In this document: one piece after another, positions 43,901 through 53,058 of the stretch
Position numbering within the stretch: position 1 is the stretch's first letter
Layout of the letters: the number at the start of each line of letters is the position of its first letter
Source: Marinosulfonomonas sp.
Lineage (GTDB): Bacteria > Pseudomonadota > Alphaproteobacteria > Rhodobacterales > Rhodobacteraceae
DNA: 64,000 nucleotides
Assembly (NCBI GenBank): GCA_026984915.1
Contig: JALSRG010000113.1
Location: 29,976-93,975 of the forward strand
Reading direction: 5' to 3'
Translations under genes and position numbers: made by a program
Notes under the pieces: generated by a model
Databases searched by the model: none
What the model was told of the DNA's origin: nothing
Seen by the model: the letters and a program-made list of their open reading frames with translations, nothing else

Positions 43901-45109
43901 ATGGCAGATTCGATTCTGGGGGGTATTGTCATCAATGAAATCCTCGTGGATCCGAACGGGGCAAACAATTTCGATACAGACGGAAACGGAACCGCAGCCG
44001 CGACGGATGAATTTGTCGAGTTGCTGAACACCTCTGGCGCGCCGATCGACATTTCCGGGGTCGAGCTGTGGGACGCGGGGAATGGCAACTGGTTCACCTT
44101 TCCGCCCGGCACCATCCTGCAACCCGGCGGGCATGCGATGGTCATGGCAGGTGTTCAGGCCGGTGGCAGCCTGCCGACGGGTGGTCCGGATGATCTGTTT
44201 TTCGATGCCGGCCGCGGGTCTGCGGTCATCAACAACGGCGGTGACAATGTCGTTGTCTACGACCCCGGCGCCGACCAGTTCATTCAGGCTACCTTCAACG
44301 GGGATCCGCAGGACAATCCGCCGGTGGATTATGCCGGGTTTTCGCCAACCGCGACCCGATCCGGCGCCGGTGAAAATTTCGGCAATGATCAGGACGGGTT
44401 TTCCATTCAGCGCACGCCGGATGGTGGCAATACATTTGTCAACAACCAGACGCCAACACCGGGCACCAGCAACATCTGTTTCACGCAGGGCACCCTGTTT
44501 GCCACCCCTTTTGGCCCGCGCCGTATTGAAACACTGAAACCCGGCGACCTGCTCAATACCCAGGACCACGGTGCGCAGCGTATCAAATGGATATGGTCGC
44601 GCAAACGATCGGCAGAGGAAATCCGCGCCAATGCGGCCTTCAGGGCGATCAGAATTGAAAAGGGCGCGCTTGGCAGAGACCTGCCGCACGAAACCCTGCA
44701 TGTTTCCCAGCAGCACCGGGTTCTGATTGCCTCGCGCATCGCGCAACGCATGTTCGGCGTTGCGGAAATACTGGTGCCCGCCAAGGATTTGCTGGCGGTC
44801 GATGGGGTTGAGGTGGCCCGGCCCGCGCATAGCATCACCTATTACCATATCCTGATGCAACAGCATGAAATACTGTTTGCCAACGGGGTTCCGGCCGAAA
44901 GCCTGTATCTGGGAAAAGAGGCGCTGGAGGCGCTGGACCCGGCCGCAAGCGACGCGTTGCATCGGTTGCTGGGCCTGCACAAGGGTGCCCTGAGGCGCCG
45001 GCCGGCGCCGGCGCGCCACCTGACCAAGGGCAGGCGTGTGCACCGGCTGGTCATGCGGCATCTGATCAACGGCAAACCGTTCACCAGTGTCAGTGATATG
45101 GCGCAATAG
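43901..45109 (+). CDS. Lamin-tail-domain/Hint-domain fusion protein
   Basis: A 402-residue two-domain protein. The lamin-tail (LTD) domain spans about residues 8-150, with IVINEILVDPNGANN at the start, a DEFVELLNTSGAPIDISGVELWD core, and later the GDPQDNPPVDYAGFSP segment. A linker rich in PTPGTSN leads to Cys193, the first residue of a Hint_2 domain (CFTQGTLFATPFGPRRIETLKPGDLL, then HETLHVSQQHRVLI near 270). The Hint fold is used for self-cleavage and cholesterol- or nucleophile-transfer in inteins and hedgehog proteins. No signal peptide or secretion gene is adjacent. Function is unknown. ATG 43901 is preferred over GTG 43892. Confidence 0.82.
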   Translation: MADSILGGIVINEILVDPNGANNFDTDGNGTAAATDEFVELLNTSGAPIDISGVELWDAGNGNWFTFPPGTILQPGGHAMVMAGVQAGGSLPTGGPDDLFFDAGRGSAVINNGGDNVVVYDPGADQFIQATFNGDPQDNPPVDYAGFSPTATRSGAGENFGNDQDGFSIQRTPDGGNTFVNNQTPTPGTSNICFTQGTLFATPFGPRRIETLKPGDLLNTQDHGAQRIKWIWSRKRSAEEIRANAAFRAIRIEKGALGRDLPHETLHVSQQHRVLIASRIAQRMFGVAEILVPAKDLLAVDGVEVARPAHSITYYHILMQQHEILFANGVPAESLYLGKEALEALDPAASDALHRLLGLHKGALRRRPAPARHLTKGRRVHRLVMRHLINGKPFTSVSDMAQ

Positions 45110-45172
45110 AGCCCGTCGCGCCCATCACATTCGCGCCCACCCGGGCGGTCGCTTGCCGCGCCACACGCCAGA

Positions 45173-45202
45173 AAAACCCCGCAGGCAGGGCCGCGGGGTT
45201 TT
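45173..45202. terminator. Bidirectional terminator between the LTD-Hint gene and the nucleotidase gene
   Basis: Perfect ten-base arms AAAACCCCGC (45173-45182) and GCGGGGTTTT (45193-45202) enclose ten bases. The arms end in A4/T4, so both converging transcripts get a U-run. Confidence 0.85.
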
Positions 45203-45228
45203 CTGTTTGGGGATTTGGCGCCGCGGGG

Positions 45229-46737
45229 CTATTCACCCACCTTCTTGATCCGGCCTTCCACCTTGGCGGTGATCTTGCCGGTCCTGGCAATATAATCCAT
45301 CACGTCATTGGCCAGCAGATTGCCGTTGGCGGCATTGATCAGCACCCGGCCACCGCCAAGGGCGCTGTAACCATCGCCTCCCTTGAGGATGTAGTTGTTG
45401 GCGGCCACCTTGTAGAGTGCATCCTTGTCCAGCGGTTTGCCGTTGATCATCACCGAGGCAATACGGGATCCGGCCGGGGCGCTGGGGTCATAGACATAGG
45501 TCATGCCTGACACCTGCGGGAAACGCCCGGCGCCTTTTTCCACCTGGCTGACACCGTTTTCGAGGGCGGCCAGCAACTGACTGCCGGGAATTTCCGTCAT
45601 CACGGTGCTGTTGCCGAACGGCAGTTCGGTCAGGATGTCGCGCCGGGTCAGGGTTGTCCCCGGATCGTAGGTGCGATCCCCGCGAATGCCACCCCCATTG
45701 GCAATGGCCACGTCAGCCCCGGTTGCGGCCCGCATTGCATCTGCAATCAGATCGCCCATGGCGGATTCTTCGCCGCGCACCACATTGCGGCGGCTGTCGA
45801 GCATGCCTTCGGTCGCCCCCAAAGGCACATTCAGGCTGTCATCCAGTTTCTTGTTGAAGGCGTCAACCATGGTCTGGGTCTCTGGATCGGGGGCCACCGT
45901 CGCCGTGTCGATAAAGCGGAACATCGGCGTCCATTTGATCCGGCGTTTGCCTTTCTTCTCGCCGATGGTGACATTCAGGTCGATCGGCGAGAGATATTCG
46001 CCATCAATCGAGGTTTCCACGTAGGCGGTGATGCCGTCATATTCGGTGGCATAGTCGTGATCGTCGCCGGACATGATCACATCAAAGGCGTGGCTTGCGA
46101 ACAGTTTGCGGTCGTTCGAATGATCGGTCTGGACCACGCCGATGATAATATCGGCGCCTTCGCCACGCGCGGATTTGGCCGCAGCAATGGCGCTGTCAAC
46201 GGTTGGCAGGAATTTCAGGTCGCCGGTCGAGGAAACCTCGGGTGAAGTATCCTGCGCCACCGGAATGAGGGCAATTTTCAGCCCGCCCATCTCCTTCCAC
46301 ATCACACCACCGAGGCCCGGAACCGCAGATCCGTCCGCCTGGGTGATGTTGATCGCCGCCCAGGGGTATTTCGAGGCCGCCATTTTTTCCATGAAGTTAT
46401 CAACGCCGAAGTCAAATTCGTGGTTGCCGGGAACGGCAATATCAAACGGCACGATATTTGTCAGATCAATGGTGTTCTGGCCCTTGTCAAACCCGGACAG
46501 GATCGAGGGGGAGAGCATATCGCCGTCAAAAACATAGAGCGTATTCGGGTTGGCGGCGCGCTCGCTCTTTGCCACGGCATTCAGCCGGGCAAAGCCGCCA
46601 CGACCGTGATCGGCGTCAAAATTATAGACATCGCCAATGCCCAGAATGGTCAGTTTGACGGTTTCCTCGGCCTGAGCCGGGACAACAAAAGCGGCGCCGA
46701 GAAGCAGGGCCGCAACTGTTCTGGTGATAGGTTTCAT
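45229..46737 (-). CDS. Exported 5'-nucleotidase/metallophosphatase family protein with altered metal ligands
   Basis: A 502-residue periplasmic protein: signal peptide MKPITRTVAALLLGAAFVVPAQA, metallophosphatase domain to about residue 290, then the 5_nucleotid_C domain with NGGGIRGDRTYDPG (near 345) and NNYILKGGDGYSALGGG. Metal-binding blocks are partly changed. The usual NDxHG is GDVYNFD, GDxxxxS is GDMLSPS (kept), GNHEFDFG is kept, the SH block is TDHSND, and GGHTH is GDDHD. So the first-site histidine is Tyr and the last histidine pair reads DHD. Activity may remain but with altered metal or substrate preference. It is divergent from the Rieske gene. Confidence 0.85.
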   Translation of the reverse strand: MKPITRTVAALLLGAAFVVPAQAEETVKLTILGIGDVYNFDADHGRGGFARLNAVAKSERAANPNTLYVFDGDMLSPSILSGFDKGQNTIDLTNIVPFDIAVPGNHEFDFGVDNFMEKMAASKYPWAAINITQADGSAVPGLGGVMWKEMGGLKIALIPVAQDTSPEVSSTGDLKFLPTVDSAIAAAKSARGEGADIIIGVVQTDHSNDRKLFASHAFDVIMSGDDHDYATEYDGITAYVETSIDGEYLSPIDLNVTIGEKKGKRRIKWTPMFRFIDTATVAPDPETQTMVDAFNKKLDDSLNVPLGATEGMLDSRRNVVRGEESAMGDLIADAMRAATGADVAIANGGGIRGDRTYDPGTTLTRRDILTELPFGNSTVMTEIPGSQLLAALENGVSQVEKGAGRFPQVSGMTYVYDPSAPAGSRIASVMINGKPLDKDALYKVAANNYILKGGDGYSALGGGRVLINAANGNLLANDVMDYIARTGKITAKVEGRIKKVGE

Positions 46738-46978
46738 TTTTGTTTTTCCTCCTGTTTACCGTCAAGGTGATGATGCATTCTGCGTGTTCTTGACGGCCAT
46801 GTAAAGCGCGCCCCGGCGCTGACGGACAAGCTGTTTTCTGAAACGGTCCTGTGCCGGGCTTTGAAAGTTGATAGCACTCGATTGTCAAAAGATCATGAAA
46901 TCGCATAAATTCGGATCAGCTGCGGATTCAGGCTGCGCTGGCGTGATGCCGCAGCACCATACCGGGGAGAAGACGACA

Positions 46979-48115
46979 ATGGATCAATCCGTTCCTGCAG
47001 ATGCGGCGGCCGAATTGAAAGAGAATGCCGGCCTGCCATTTGAAAATGCCAGAGCCATGCCAAAAAGTGTATATACGTCATCCGATTTTCTGCAAAAGGA
47101 ACTGGATCATATCTTTCGCAGGGAATGGTTCTGTGCCGGCCGCGCCGATGCGCTGTCCCGCCCGGGCGACTATGTGACACTGGAACTGGCGGGGGAACCG
47201 ATCATGGTGATCCGGGATCAGGAGGGCGGTTTGCGGGCCCAGTCAAACGTTTGCCTGCACCGGATGTCGACCCTGTTGCAGGGCAGCGGCAATACTCGCG
47301 CCATTGTCTGCCCCTATCACGCCTGGACCTACAACCTTGACGGCAGCCTGCGCGGCGCCCCGGCGATGACCGGCAACGCGGCGTTTTGCAAGGAAACCCT
47401 GAAACTGCCGCAACTGCGCTGCGCGCAATGGCTGGGCTGGGTTTTCGTGTCGCTCAATCCGCAGGCGCCGGATATCTCGGAGACCCTTGCCGAAGTGGAA
47501 AGGCTGGTGGCTGATTACGGGATGGAGGATTATGTGCAAACCTTCCATGAAACCCATGTATGGGATACCAACTGGAAAATTCTGGCCGAGAATTTCATGG
47601 AGAGTTACCACCTGCCGGTCTGTCACGCCGGCACCATCGGCAAGCTTTCAAAGCTGGATGAAATGGTCTGTCCGCCGGGGCGGGCGGTGTTCAACTATCA
47701 TACGATCCTGAAGGACGACAAGCTGGAAATCGCCCTGGCGCATGAGACCAACAGCCGCCTGACAGGCGAAGACCGGCGCAAGACCTATCTGCTGGCGATC
47801 TACCCCAGCCTGCTGATCACCCTGACGCCGGGCTATTTCTGGTATCTGTCGCTGCATCCGCAAGGCGTGGGGCAGGTCCGGATCGGGTTTGGCGGCGGCA
47901 TGTCGCCGGATTATGCGAATGATCCGCAGGCACAGAAGCATTTTGCCGACCTGAAAGAGCTGCTTGACCGGGTCAATATCGAGGATCGGGGCTGCACCGA
48001 GAAAGTTTATCGTGGCGTTTGTTCCACCCTGTCAGCACCAGGGCCGATTTCACATCTTGAGCGGCCGAACTATGATTTCGCGCAATACCTTTCGCGTATG
48101 ATCAACAGCGCCTAA
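46979..48115 (+). CDS. Rieske-type ring-hydroxylating oxygenase alpha subunit
   Basis: A 378-residue mononuclear iron oxygenase. The Rieske cluster ligands are in VCLHRMSTLL (near residue 92) and VCPYHAWTY (near 111). The catalytic iron region reads ENFMESYHLPVCH (near 204-216), giving the two histidines; the third, acidic ligand lies further on. The domain order and length resemble glycine betaine/carnitine/stachydrine-type demethylating monooxygenases as much as aromatic dioxygenases, so the substrate is open. No reductase gene is adjacent. ATG 46979 has GGGGAGA upstream; the frame extends earlier without SD. Its stop overlaps the stop of the opposing gene. Confidence 0.85.
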   Translation: MDQSVPADAAAELKENAGLPFENARAMPKSVYTSSDFLQKELDHIFRREWFCAGRADALSRPGDYVTLELAGEPIMVIRDQEGGLRAQSNVCLHRMSTLLQGSGNTRAIVCPYHAWTYNLDGSLRGAPAMTGNAAFCKETLKLPQLRCAQWLGWVFVSLNPQAPDISETLAEVERLVADYGMEDYVQTFHETHVWDTNWKILAENFMESYHLPVCHAGTIGKLSKLDEMVCPPGRAVFNYHTILKDDKLEIALAHETNSRLTGEDRRKTYLLAIYPSLLITLTPGYFWYLSLHPQGVGQVRIGFGGGMSPDYANDPQAQKHFADLKELLDRVNIEDRGCTEKVYRGVCSTLSAPGPISHLERPNYDFAQYLSRMINSA

Positions 48116-48975
48116 AACCACTGGCCTGGCTCCATCAGCCCCAGATCCAGCAGTTGTTGCGAGTGCCACTCGAAATCCGTCGAATTGCGCCAGCGAAACG
48201 TGTTGATGTCAAATCTGGAGCCGGGATTGCCCCTGAGCGCCTTGGCCGTGCGAAACGAGCACAGCGCCACGGTGATGTTGTGATGCCATGGGCAGGCGTA
48301 GGTATTGTATTCTTCTTCGCTGAAGGTGTGATCAGGACGCAGGCGCAGGCCCTTGCGGGCGCGGAAAATCGCGATCCGGTCGATTTTGCGGCGGGTTGGC
48401 GGGACATGTTCCTCAAACCGCCAGCGCAGGCCGCCGAAAAAATCGAGCTGGCGTTCTTTCGGCTGCTTGTTCTTGTCGTTGCGGGCAAGCGCGTAATAGC
48501 CGGATTTATCCAGATGCGCGTCTTCCAGCGAGACGGCATCCGGGTATGTGTTCAGATCACCTGCATAGAGATCAATCACATAGGCCAGCACCGCATCGCG
48601 GCGCTCTTCGCTGTGAAAGGTCAGCATTTCGCCGATTGTGCGGCTTTCGCAGAACGGGAAAAACAGATATTCGGCATTATAGCAGTAATACAGCCACAGG
48701 CCCGGCGCAGCGTCGATAATCTTGTTCACCGCATCTTCCAGCGCATGATCGGCGTGCATGTCATGGCCGATGCGGTGCAGGGTCTCCTCCAGTTCCGGGG
48801 CGACGGGAATTTCCGGGCTGGCGAACAGCAGAATTTCGCGAAACCCCAGCCGCGCGTGGTGGCGGATGGTCGAGTTTACCTCCACCGCGTCCTCGGCCAG
48901 AATGAGGGCAACCGGACCCTTTGCCAGTGCCGATTGACCCTTTTGCAGAAAATCAGCCAGATTTTCGTACCGCAT
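48112..48975 (-). CDS. Hypothetical protein, possibly a degenerate GT2-type glycosyltransferase
   Basis: A 287-residue soluble protein. The N-terminal pattern GPVALILAEDAVEVNSTIRHHARLGFREILLF resembles the first strand-helix of glycosyltransferase family 2/92 proteins that act in polysaccharide synthesis. The position where a DxD motif is expected reads YYCYNAEYLFFP, without the aspartates. Further blocks are DLYAGDLNTYPDA, a basic KIDRIAIFRARKGLRLRPDHTF region and ACPWHHNITVALCSFRTAKAL. I am not sure of the family. It converges on the Rieske gene with a four-base overlap of stops and is divergent from miaB. Confidence 0.5.
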   Translation of the reverse strand: MRYENLADFLQKGQSALAKGPVALILAEDAVEVNSTIRHHARLGFREILLFASPEIPVAPELEETLHRIGHDMHADHALEDAVNKIIDAAPGLWLYYCYNAEYLFFPFCESRTIGEMLTFHSEERRDAVLAYVIDLYAGDLNTYPDAVSLEDAHLDKSGYYALARNDKNKQPKERQLDFFGGLRWRFEEHVPPTRRKIDRIAIFRARKGLRLRPDHTFSEEEYNTYACPWHHNITVALCSFRTAKALRGNPGSRFDINTFRWRNSTDFEWHSQQLLDLGLMEPGQWF

Positions 48976-49096
48976 ACAACCTGCGCCCCGTTTTTTGTCA
49001 GCTTGCGGCAGGTTCCGTTAATTTGGCGTGTATTGCAAGCGTTGCGGTGCCGGGCGCAAAGGTGTAGGTCTGCCGCGCCGCAAACAGGAAATCCAG

Positions 49097-50434
49097 ATGG
49101 CCGAGAGCAAAGCAAACACAAAAAAGCTGTATATCAAGACCTATGGCTGTCAGATGAATGTATACGACAGCGAACGCATGGCCGAAGCGCTGGGCGCGTC
49201 GGGTTATGAACAGACGCAATCCCCGGAAGGGGCCGACATGATCTTGCTGAACACCTGCCATATCCGTGAAAAGGCGGCCGAGAAAATTTACTCGGAACTG
49301 GGGCGCTACAAGGGGCTGAAGGCAGAAAACCCCGCGCTGAAAATCGGCGTGGCGGGCTGTGTTGCCCAGGCCGAAGGCCAGGAAATCATGCGCCGCCAGC
49401 CTTTGGTTGATCTGGTGGTCGGGCCGCAGGCTTATCACCGTCTGCCGGATTTGCTGGCAAGGGTGAATGCCGGCAAAAAGGCGCTGGACACGGATTTCCC
49501 GCCAGAGGACAAGTTTGAGCACCTCCCCGTTCGCCCGCAGGCCAAGCGCCGCCCGGCGGCGTTTCTGACGGTGCAGGAGGGATGTGACAAGTTTTGCGCC
49601 TTTTGCGTTGTTCCCTATACTCGCGGCGCCGAAGTCAGCCGCCCGCCGGCCCGCATTCTGGCCGAGGCGCGCGCGCTGGTCGCGCGCGGTGTCAGGGAAA
49701 TTACCCTGCTGGGGCAGAATGTGAATGCCTATCACGGTGCGGGTGCGGGCGGCGACTGGAGCCTTGCCCGCCTGATCCGGGCCCTGAGCGAAATAGACGG
49801 GCTGGCACGCATCCGCTTTACCACCAGCCACCCCAATGACATGGGTGATGATCTGATTGCAGCCCATGGCGACTGCGAAAAACTGATGCCCTACCTGCAT
49901 CTGCCGGTGCAATCGGGCAGCGACAGAATCCTGAAACGCATGAACCGCAGCCACACGGCTGAAAGCTATCTGAAACTGATCGAACGTATCCGTGCCGCCC
50001 GCCCCGATATTCTGTTGTCGGGTGATTTCATTGTCGGGTTTCCCGAAGAAACCGACGCGGATTTTCAGGCGACAATGGATTTGATCCGCGCGGTTGGCTA
50101 TGGGCAGGCCTATTCCTTCAAGTATTCGACCCGTCCGGGCACGCCGGCCGCCGAACGTGATCAGGTGGACGAGGCAGTGAAAACCGAACGTCTGCACACG
50201 CTTCAGGCCCTGATCAGCACGCAACAGCGTGCCGCGCAGGACAGGATGGTGGGCAAGACGGTTTCGGTGCTGTTTGAACGCGCCGGACGGGAGGCCGGGC
50301 AGATGGTTGGCAAGTCCGAGCATCTGCACGCGGTCCATGTTGATGCGCCCGATCTGCCGGTTGGCAGCCTGCGAAAGGTGAAAATCATTGCCAGCAACAG
50401 CAATTCGCTGGCCGGGGTTCTGTTGCCGGAATGA
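49097..50434 (+). CDS. miaB: tRNA-2-methylthio-N6-dimethylallyladenosine synthase MiaB
   Basis: A 445-residue radical-SAM methylthiotransferase acting on A37 of tRNAs that read UNN codons. The N-terminal UPF0004 domain has the three auxiliary-cluster cysteines ([10 protein letters not shown] near residue 18, NTCHIREKA near 54, GVAGCVAQ near 88). The radical SAM CxxxCxxC is in [14 protein letters not shown] (near 162-169), and a C-terminal TRAM domain follows ([13 protein letters not shown]...). ATG 49097 is chosen with AGGAAA upstream. It is the first gene of the plus-strand housekeeping run. Confidence 0.96.
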   Translation: MAESKANTKKLYIKTYGCQMNVYDSERMAEALGASGYEQTQSPEGADMILLNTCHIREKAAEKIYSELGRYKGLKAENPALKIGVAGCVAQAEGQEIMRRQPLVDLVVGPQAYHRLPDLLARVNAGKKALDTDFPPEDKFEHLPVRPQAKRRPAAFLTVQEGCDKFCAFCVVPYTRGAEVSRPPARILAEARALVARGVREITLLGQNVNAYHGAGAGGDWSLARLIRALSEIDGLARIRFTTSHPNDMGDDLIAAHGDCEKLMPYLHLPVQSGSDRILKRMNRSHTAESYLKLIERIRAARPDILLSGDFIVGFPEETDADFQATMDLIRAVGYGQAYSFKYSTRPGTPAAERDQVDEAVKTERLHTLQALISTQQRAAQDRMVGKTVSVLFERAGREAGQMVGKSEHLHAVHVDAPDLPVGSLRKVKIIASNSNSLAGVLLPE

Positions 50435-50611
50435 CCGGATCGGATGCGCTTTGACACCCGGTTGCACATCATTCCGGGCTGTCTGGGCTGTTTTCGGCCT
50501 TTTTTGCGGCTGTTTCACCAAGTTTACCAAACATGACTTGCACCCGGCCGCCTGTCTTGGCACCATTTGCACGGGCCAGCAGGTGACTGGCCGATCAAAC
50601 AGGAGATTTAC

Positions 50612-51622
50612 TTGGCCATAAGCGCTGTTTCATCGCCGTCCTCCTCTGAGGACAATCACAAAATTCTTCTGGAATTTCCCGACAACCGATTGTTGATAGA
50701 CCTGTGCGGCGAATTTGACCGCAATCTTTCGCAGATTGAAACCGAACTGGGTGTGCATATTGTGCGGCGCGGCAACCAATTGGCAATTCATGGTGAGGAA
50801 GATGCCAGCAAACAGGCGGCCGAGGTTCTGCAGGCGCTTTACCAGCGGCTGGAAAGCGGGCGCGCGGTGGAAACCGGCGATATAGATGGTGAAATCCGCA
50901 TGGGAAGCTCTGGCAAGGATACCGGCACGCGCGATGGCGACCAGTTGGAAATGTTCAAGGGCGGCAAGGTTGAAATCAAAACCCGCAAGAAACTGGTGGA
51001 ACCGCGCACCAAGGCGCAGAAGGCCTATGTGCGCAGCCTGTTTGCCAATGAGTTGGCCTTTGGCATCGGTCCGGCCGGCACCGGAAAAACCTATCTGGCG
51101 GTGGCCGTGGGGGTGAACATGTTCATCGGTGGCCATGTGGACCGGATCATTCTGTCGCGCCCGGCGGTGGAAGCGGGCGAGCGGCTGGGGTTTCTGCCGG
51201 GGGACATGAAAGACAAGATCGACCCCTATATGCAGCCGCTCTATGATGCGCTGAACGATTTCCTGCCCGGCAAGCAACTGGCAAGGCTGGTCGAAGAGAA
51301 AAAGATCGAGATTGCGCCGCTGGCCTTCATGCGCGGGCGCACCCTGTCCAACGCCTTTGTGCTGCTGGACGAGGCGCAGAACGCCACATCCATGCAGATG
51401 AAAATGTTTCTGACCCGCCTGGGCGAGGGCAGCCGGATGGTGGTGACCGGCGACCGCAGCCAGGTTGACCTGCCGCGCGGCACGCAATCGGGCCTGCATG
51501 ACGCGGAAAAGCTGTTGAAGGGGATTGAGCGGATTTCCTTCAGCTATTTCACCTCCAGGGATGTTGTGCGGCACTCGCTGGTGGCCAAGATCATCGAAGC
51601 CTATGATAGCAACGATGTCTGA
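50612..51622 (+). CDS. phoH: PhoH-like ATPase
   Basis: A 336-residue P-loop ATPase of the PhoH/YbeZ family, linked to ribosome and RNA maturation through its neighbour YbeY. An N-terminal KH-like region is followed by Walker A GPAGTGKTYLAV (near residue 153) and Walker B FVLLDEAQNAT (near 250). The likely start is TTG 50612 because AGGAGA lies at 50601-50606; the frame is open to 50567 without a better start. It overlaps ybeY by eight bases. The order phoH-ybeY-corC-lnt is widely conserved. Confidence 0.93.
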   Translation: MAISAVSSPSSSEDNHKILLEFPDNRLLIDLCGEFDRNLSQIETELGVHIVRRGNQLAIHGEEDASKQAAEVLQALYQRLESGRAVETGDIDGEIRMGSSGKDTGTRDGDQLEMFKGGKVEIKTRKKLVEPRTKAQKAYVRSLFANELAFGIGPAGTGKTYLAVAVGVNMFIGGHVDRIILSRPAVEAGERLGFLPGDMKDKIDPYMQPLYDALNDFLPGKQLARLVEEKKIEIAPLAFMRGRTLSNAFVLLDEAQNATSMQMKMFLTRLGEGSRMVVTGDRSQVDLPRGTQSGLHDAEKLLKGIERISFSYFTSRDVVRHSLVAKIIEAYDSNDV

Positions 51623-52133
51623 CGGGTTCGATATTGTCATAGAGGATAAACGCTGGAAAAATATGGGTTTGCCAGCGTTGGCGCAGCAGGCATTGACGGC
51701 AACGCTTGGCGGTCTGGGGGCAAATCCGGCCCGGTTCGAGGCCAGCCTTCTGGCCTGTGATGACGCGCGCATTGCCGAGTTGAACAGTGCCTTTCGAGGA
51801 AAGCCCACGCCGACCAATGTACTGTCCTGGCCAGCCGAGGAACGCAGCGCCGAAACGGCCGGGGGGAGACCCGAAATGCCGCAGGCCCCGCCGGATGGCC
51901 CGCCGGTGGAACTGGGCGATATCGCGATTGCCTATGAAACCTGTCAGCGCGAAGCACAACAGGCGGGGATTGCGATGCAGGATCACGTGGTACATCTGCT
52001 GGTGCATGCGCTGCTGCATCTGCTGGGCTATGATCACATACGCGACCAAGATGCCACATTGATGGAGGCTGTCGAGGTCAGGACCCTTGCACAATTGGGC
52101 ATTGCAGACCCATATGGTGATGGATGTGGCTGA
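51615..52133 (+). CDS. ybeY: Endoribonuclease/rRNA maturation factor YbeY
   Basis: A 172-residue metalloendoribonuclease involved in 16S rRNA 3' maturation and ribosome quality control. The zinc motif is HLLVHALLHLLGYDH (near residues 128-142), i.e. H-x3-H-x5-H. The family block LNSAFRGKPTPTNVLSWP (near 55) is also present. A Pro/Gly-rich insertion (RPEMPQAPPDGPP) precedes the LGDIAIAYETCQREA segment. The start overlaps the phoH stop, so translation is coupled. Confidence 0.94.
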   Translation: MSDGFDIVIEDKRWKNMGLPALAQQALTATLGGLGANPARFEASLLACDDARIAELNSAFRGKPTPTNVLSWPAEERSAETAGGRPEMPQAPPDGPPVELGDIAIAYETCQREAQQAGIAMQDHVVHLLVHALLHLLGYDHIRDQDATLMEAVEVRTLAQLGIADPYGDGCG

Positions 52134-52161
52134 ACCGGCAACTGGAGAACGGAAACCAACG

Positions 52162-53058
52162 ATGACTGACTCGGCAGACGGGTCTTCTGGCGCGGCGCGG
52201 CGCGCGCAGAACTTGAAATCCGAAAATACCGGCGAAATCGCGCAGCGCGGTTTGCTTTCCCGCCTTCTGGGTGTTTTGGGGCTTGGTGGCGCAGAGCCTG
52301 CCGGGCCGCAAACCGGGGCAGAGGCCGGCCCGATCGCGCAGGCGCAACACGGAATGCTCAACCTGCGGCGCATGCGCATAGAGGATGTCGCCGTTCCAAG
52401 GGCCGAGATCGAGGCGGTTCCCGCCAATATCAGGAAAGAGGAACTGGTGCGGATTTTCCGCGAGACAGGCCTTTCACGCCTGCCGGTTTATGAGGGTACA
52501 CTTGATACCCCGATTGGCATGATCCACCTGAAGGATCTGGCGCTGAAGCACGGGTTCAATGGCAGTGGTGGGCGCTTCTCGCTGCGAAAACTGCTGCGGC
52601 CGCTGCTGTTCGTGCCGCCCTCGATGCCCATCGGGATATTGTTGCAGAAAATGCAGAGCAGCCGCATTCACATGGCACTTGTCGTCGACGAATACGGTGG
52701 GGTTGACGGGCTTGTGACCATCGAGGATCTGATTGAGCAGGTGATCGGTGAGATCGAGGACGAACACGATATAGACGAAGACCAGTTCTGGATAAAGGAA
52801 GGCCCCGGATGCTATCTGGCACAGGCGCGCACCCCGCTGGAGGATTTCGAGGCTGAAATCGGCATGAAACTGACCGACCCCGGCGAGGAAGAGGAAATCG
52901 GCACCCTGGGCGGGCTGGTGTTTCTGCTGACCGGGCATGTGCCGGCCCGTGGCGAGGTCATCGTGCATCCGGACGGGCCGGAGTTTGAGGTGGTGGATGC
53001 CGACCCACGCCGCATCAAGCGCCTGCGTGTGCGCCTGCCCGACGTTTGCAATGACTGA
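52162..53058 (+). CDS. CorC/HlyC-type CBS-domain protein
   Basis: A 298-residue cytoplasmic protein with two CBS domains (about residues 75-195) containing DVAVPRAEIEAVP, GLSRLPVYEGTLDTPIGMIHLKDL and ALVVDEYGGVDGLVTIEDLIEQVIGEIEDEHD. A C-terminal CorC_HlyC domain (about 210-290) follows. The membrane DUF21 domain of full-length hemolysin-type proteins is absent, as expected for the YbeX/CorC form. A role in Mg2+/Co2+ handling or ribosome maintenance is proposed for relatives. ATG 52162 is the working start; ATG 52120 is possible. It overlaps lnt by eight bases. Confidence 0.9.
   Translation: MTDSADGSSGAARRAQNLKSENTGEIAQRGLLSRLLGVLGLGGAEPAGPQTGAEAGPIAQAQHGMLNLRRMRIEDVAVPRAEIEAVPANIRKEELVRIFRETGLSRLPVYEGTLDTPIGMIHLKDLALKHGFNGSGGRFSLRKLLRPLLFVPPSMPIGILLQKMQSSRIHMALVVDEYGGVDGLVTIEDLIEQVIGEIEDEHDIDEDQFWIKEGPGCYLAQARTPLEDFEAEIGMKLTDPGEEEEIGTLGGLVFLLTGHVPARGEVIVHPDGPEFEVVDADPRRIKRLRVRLPDVCND

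Noticed and set aside
50630..51817. Minus-strand frame over phoH and ybeY
   Set aside because: Antisense to the conserved phoH-ybeY pair; no initiation signal.
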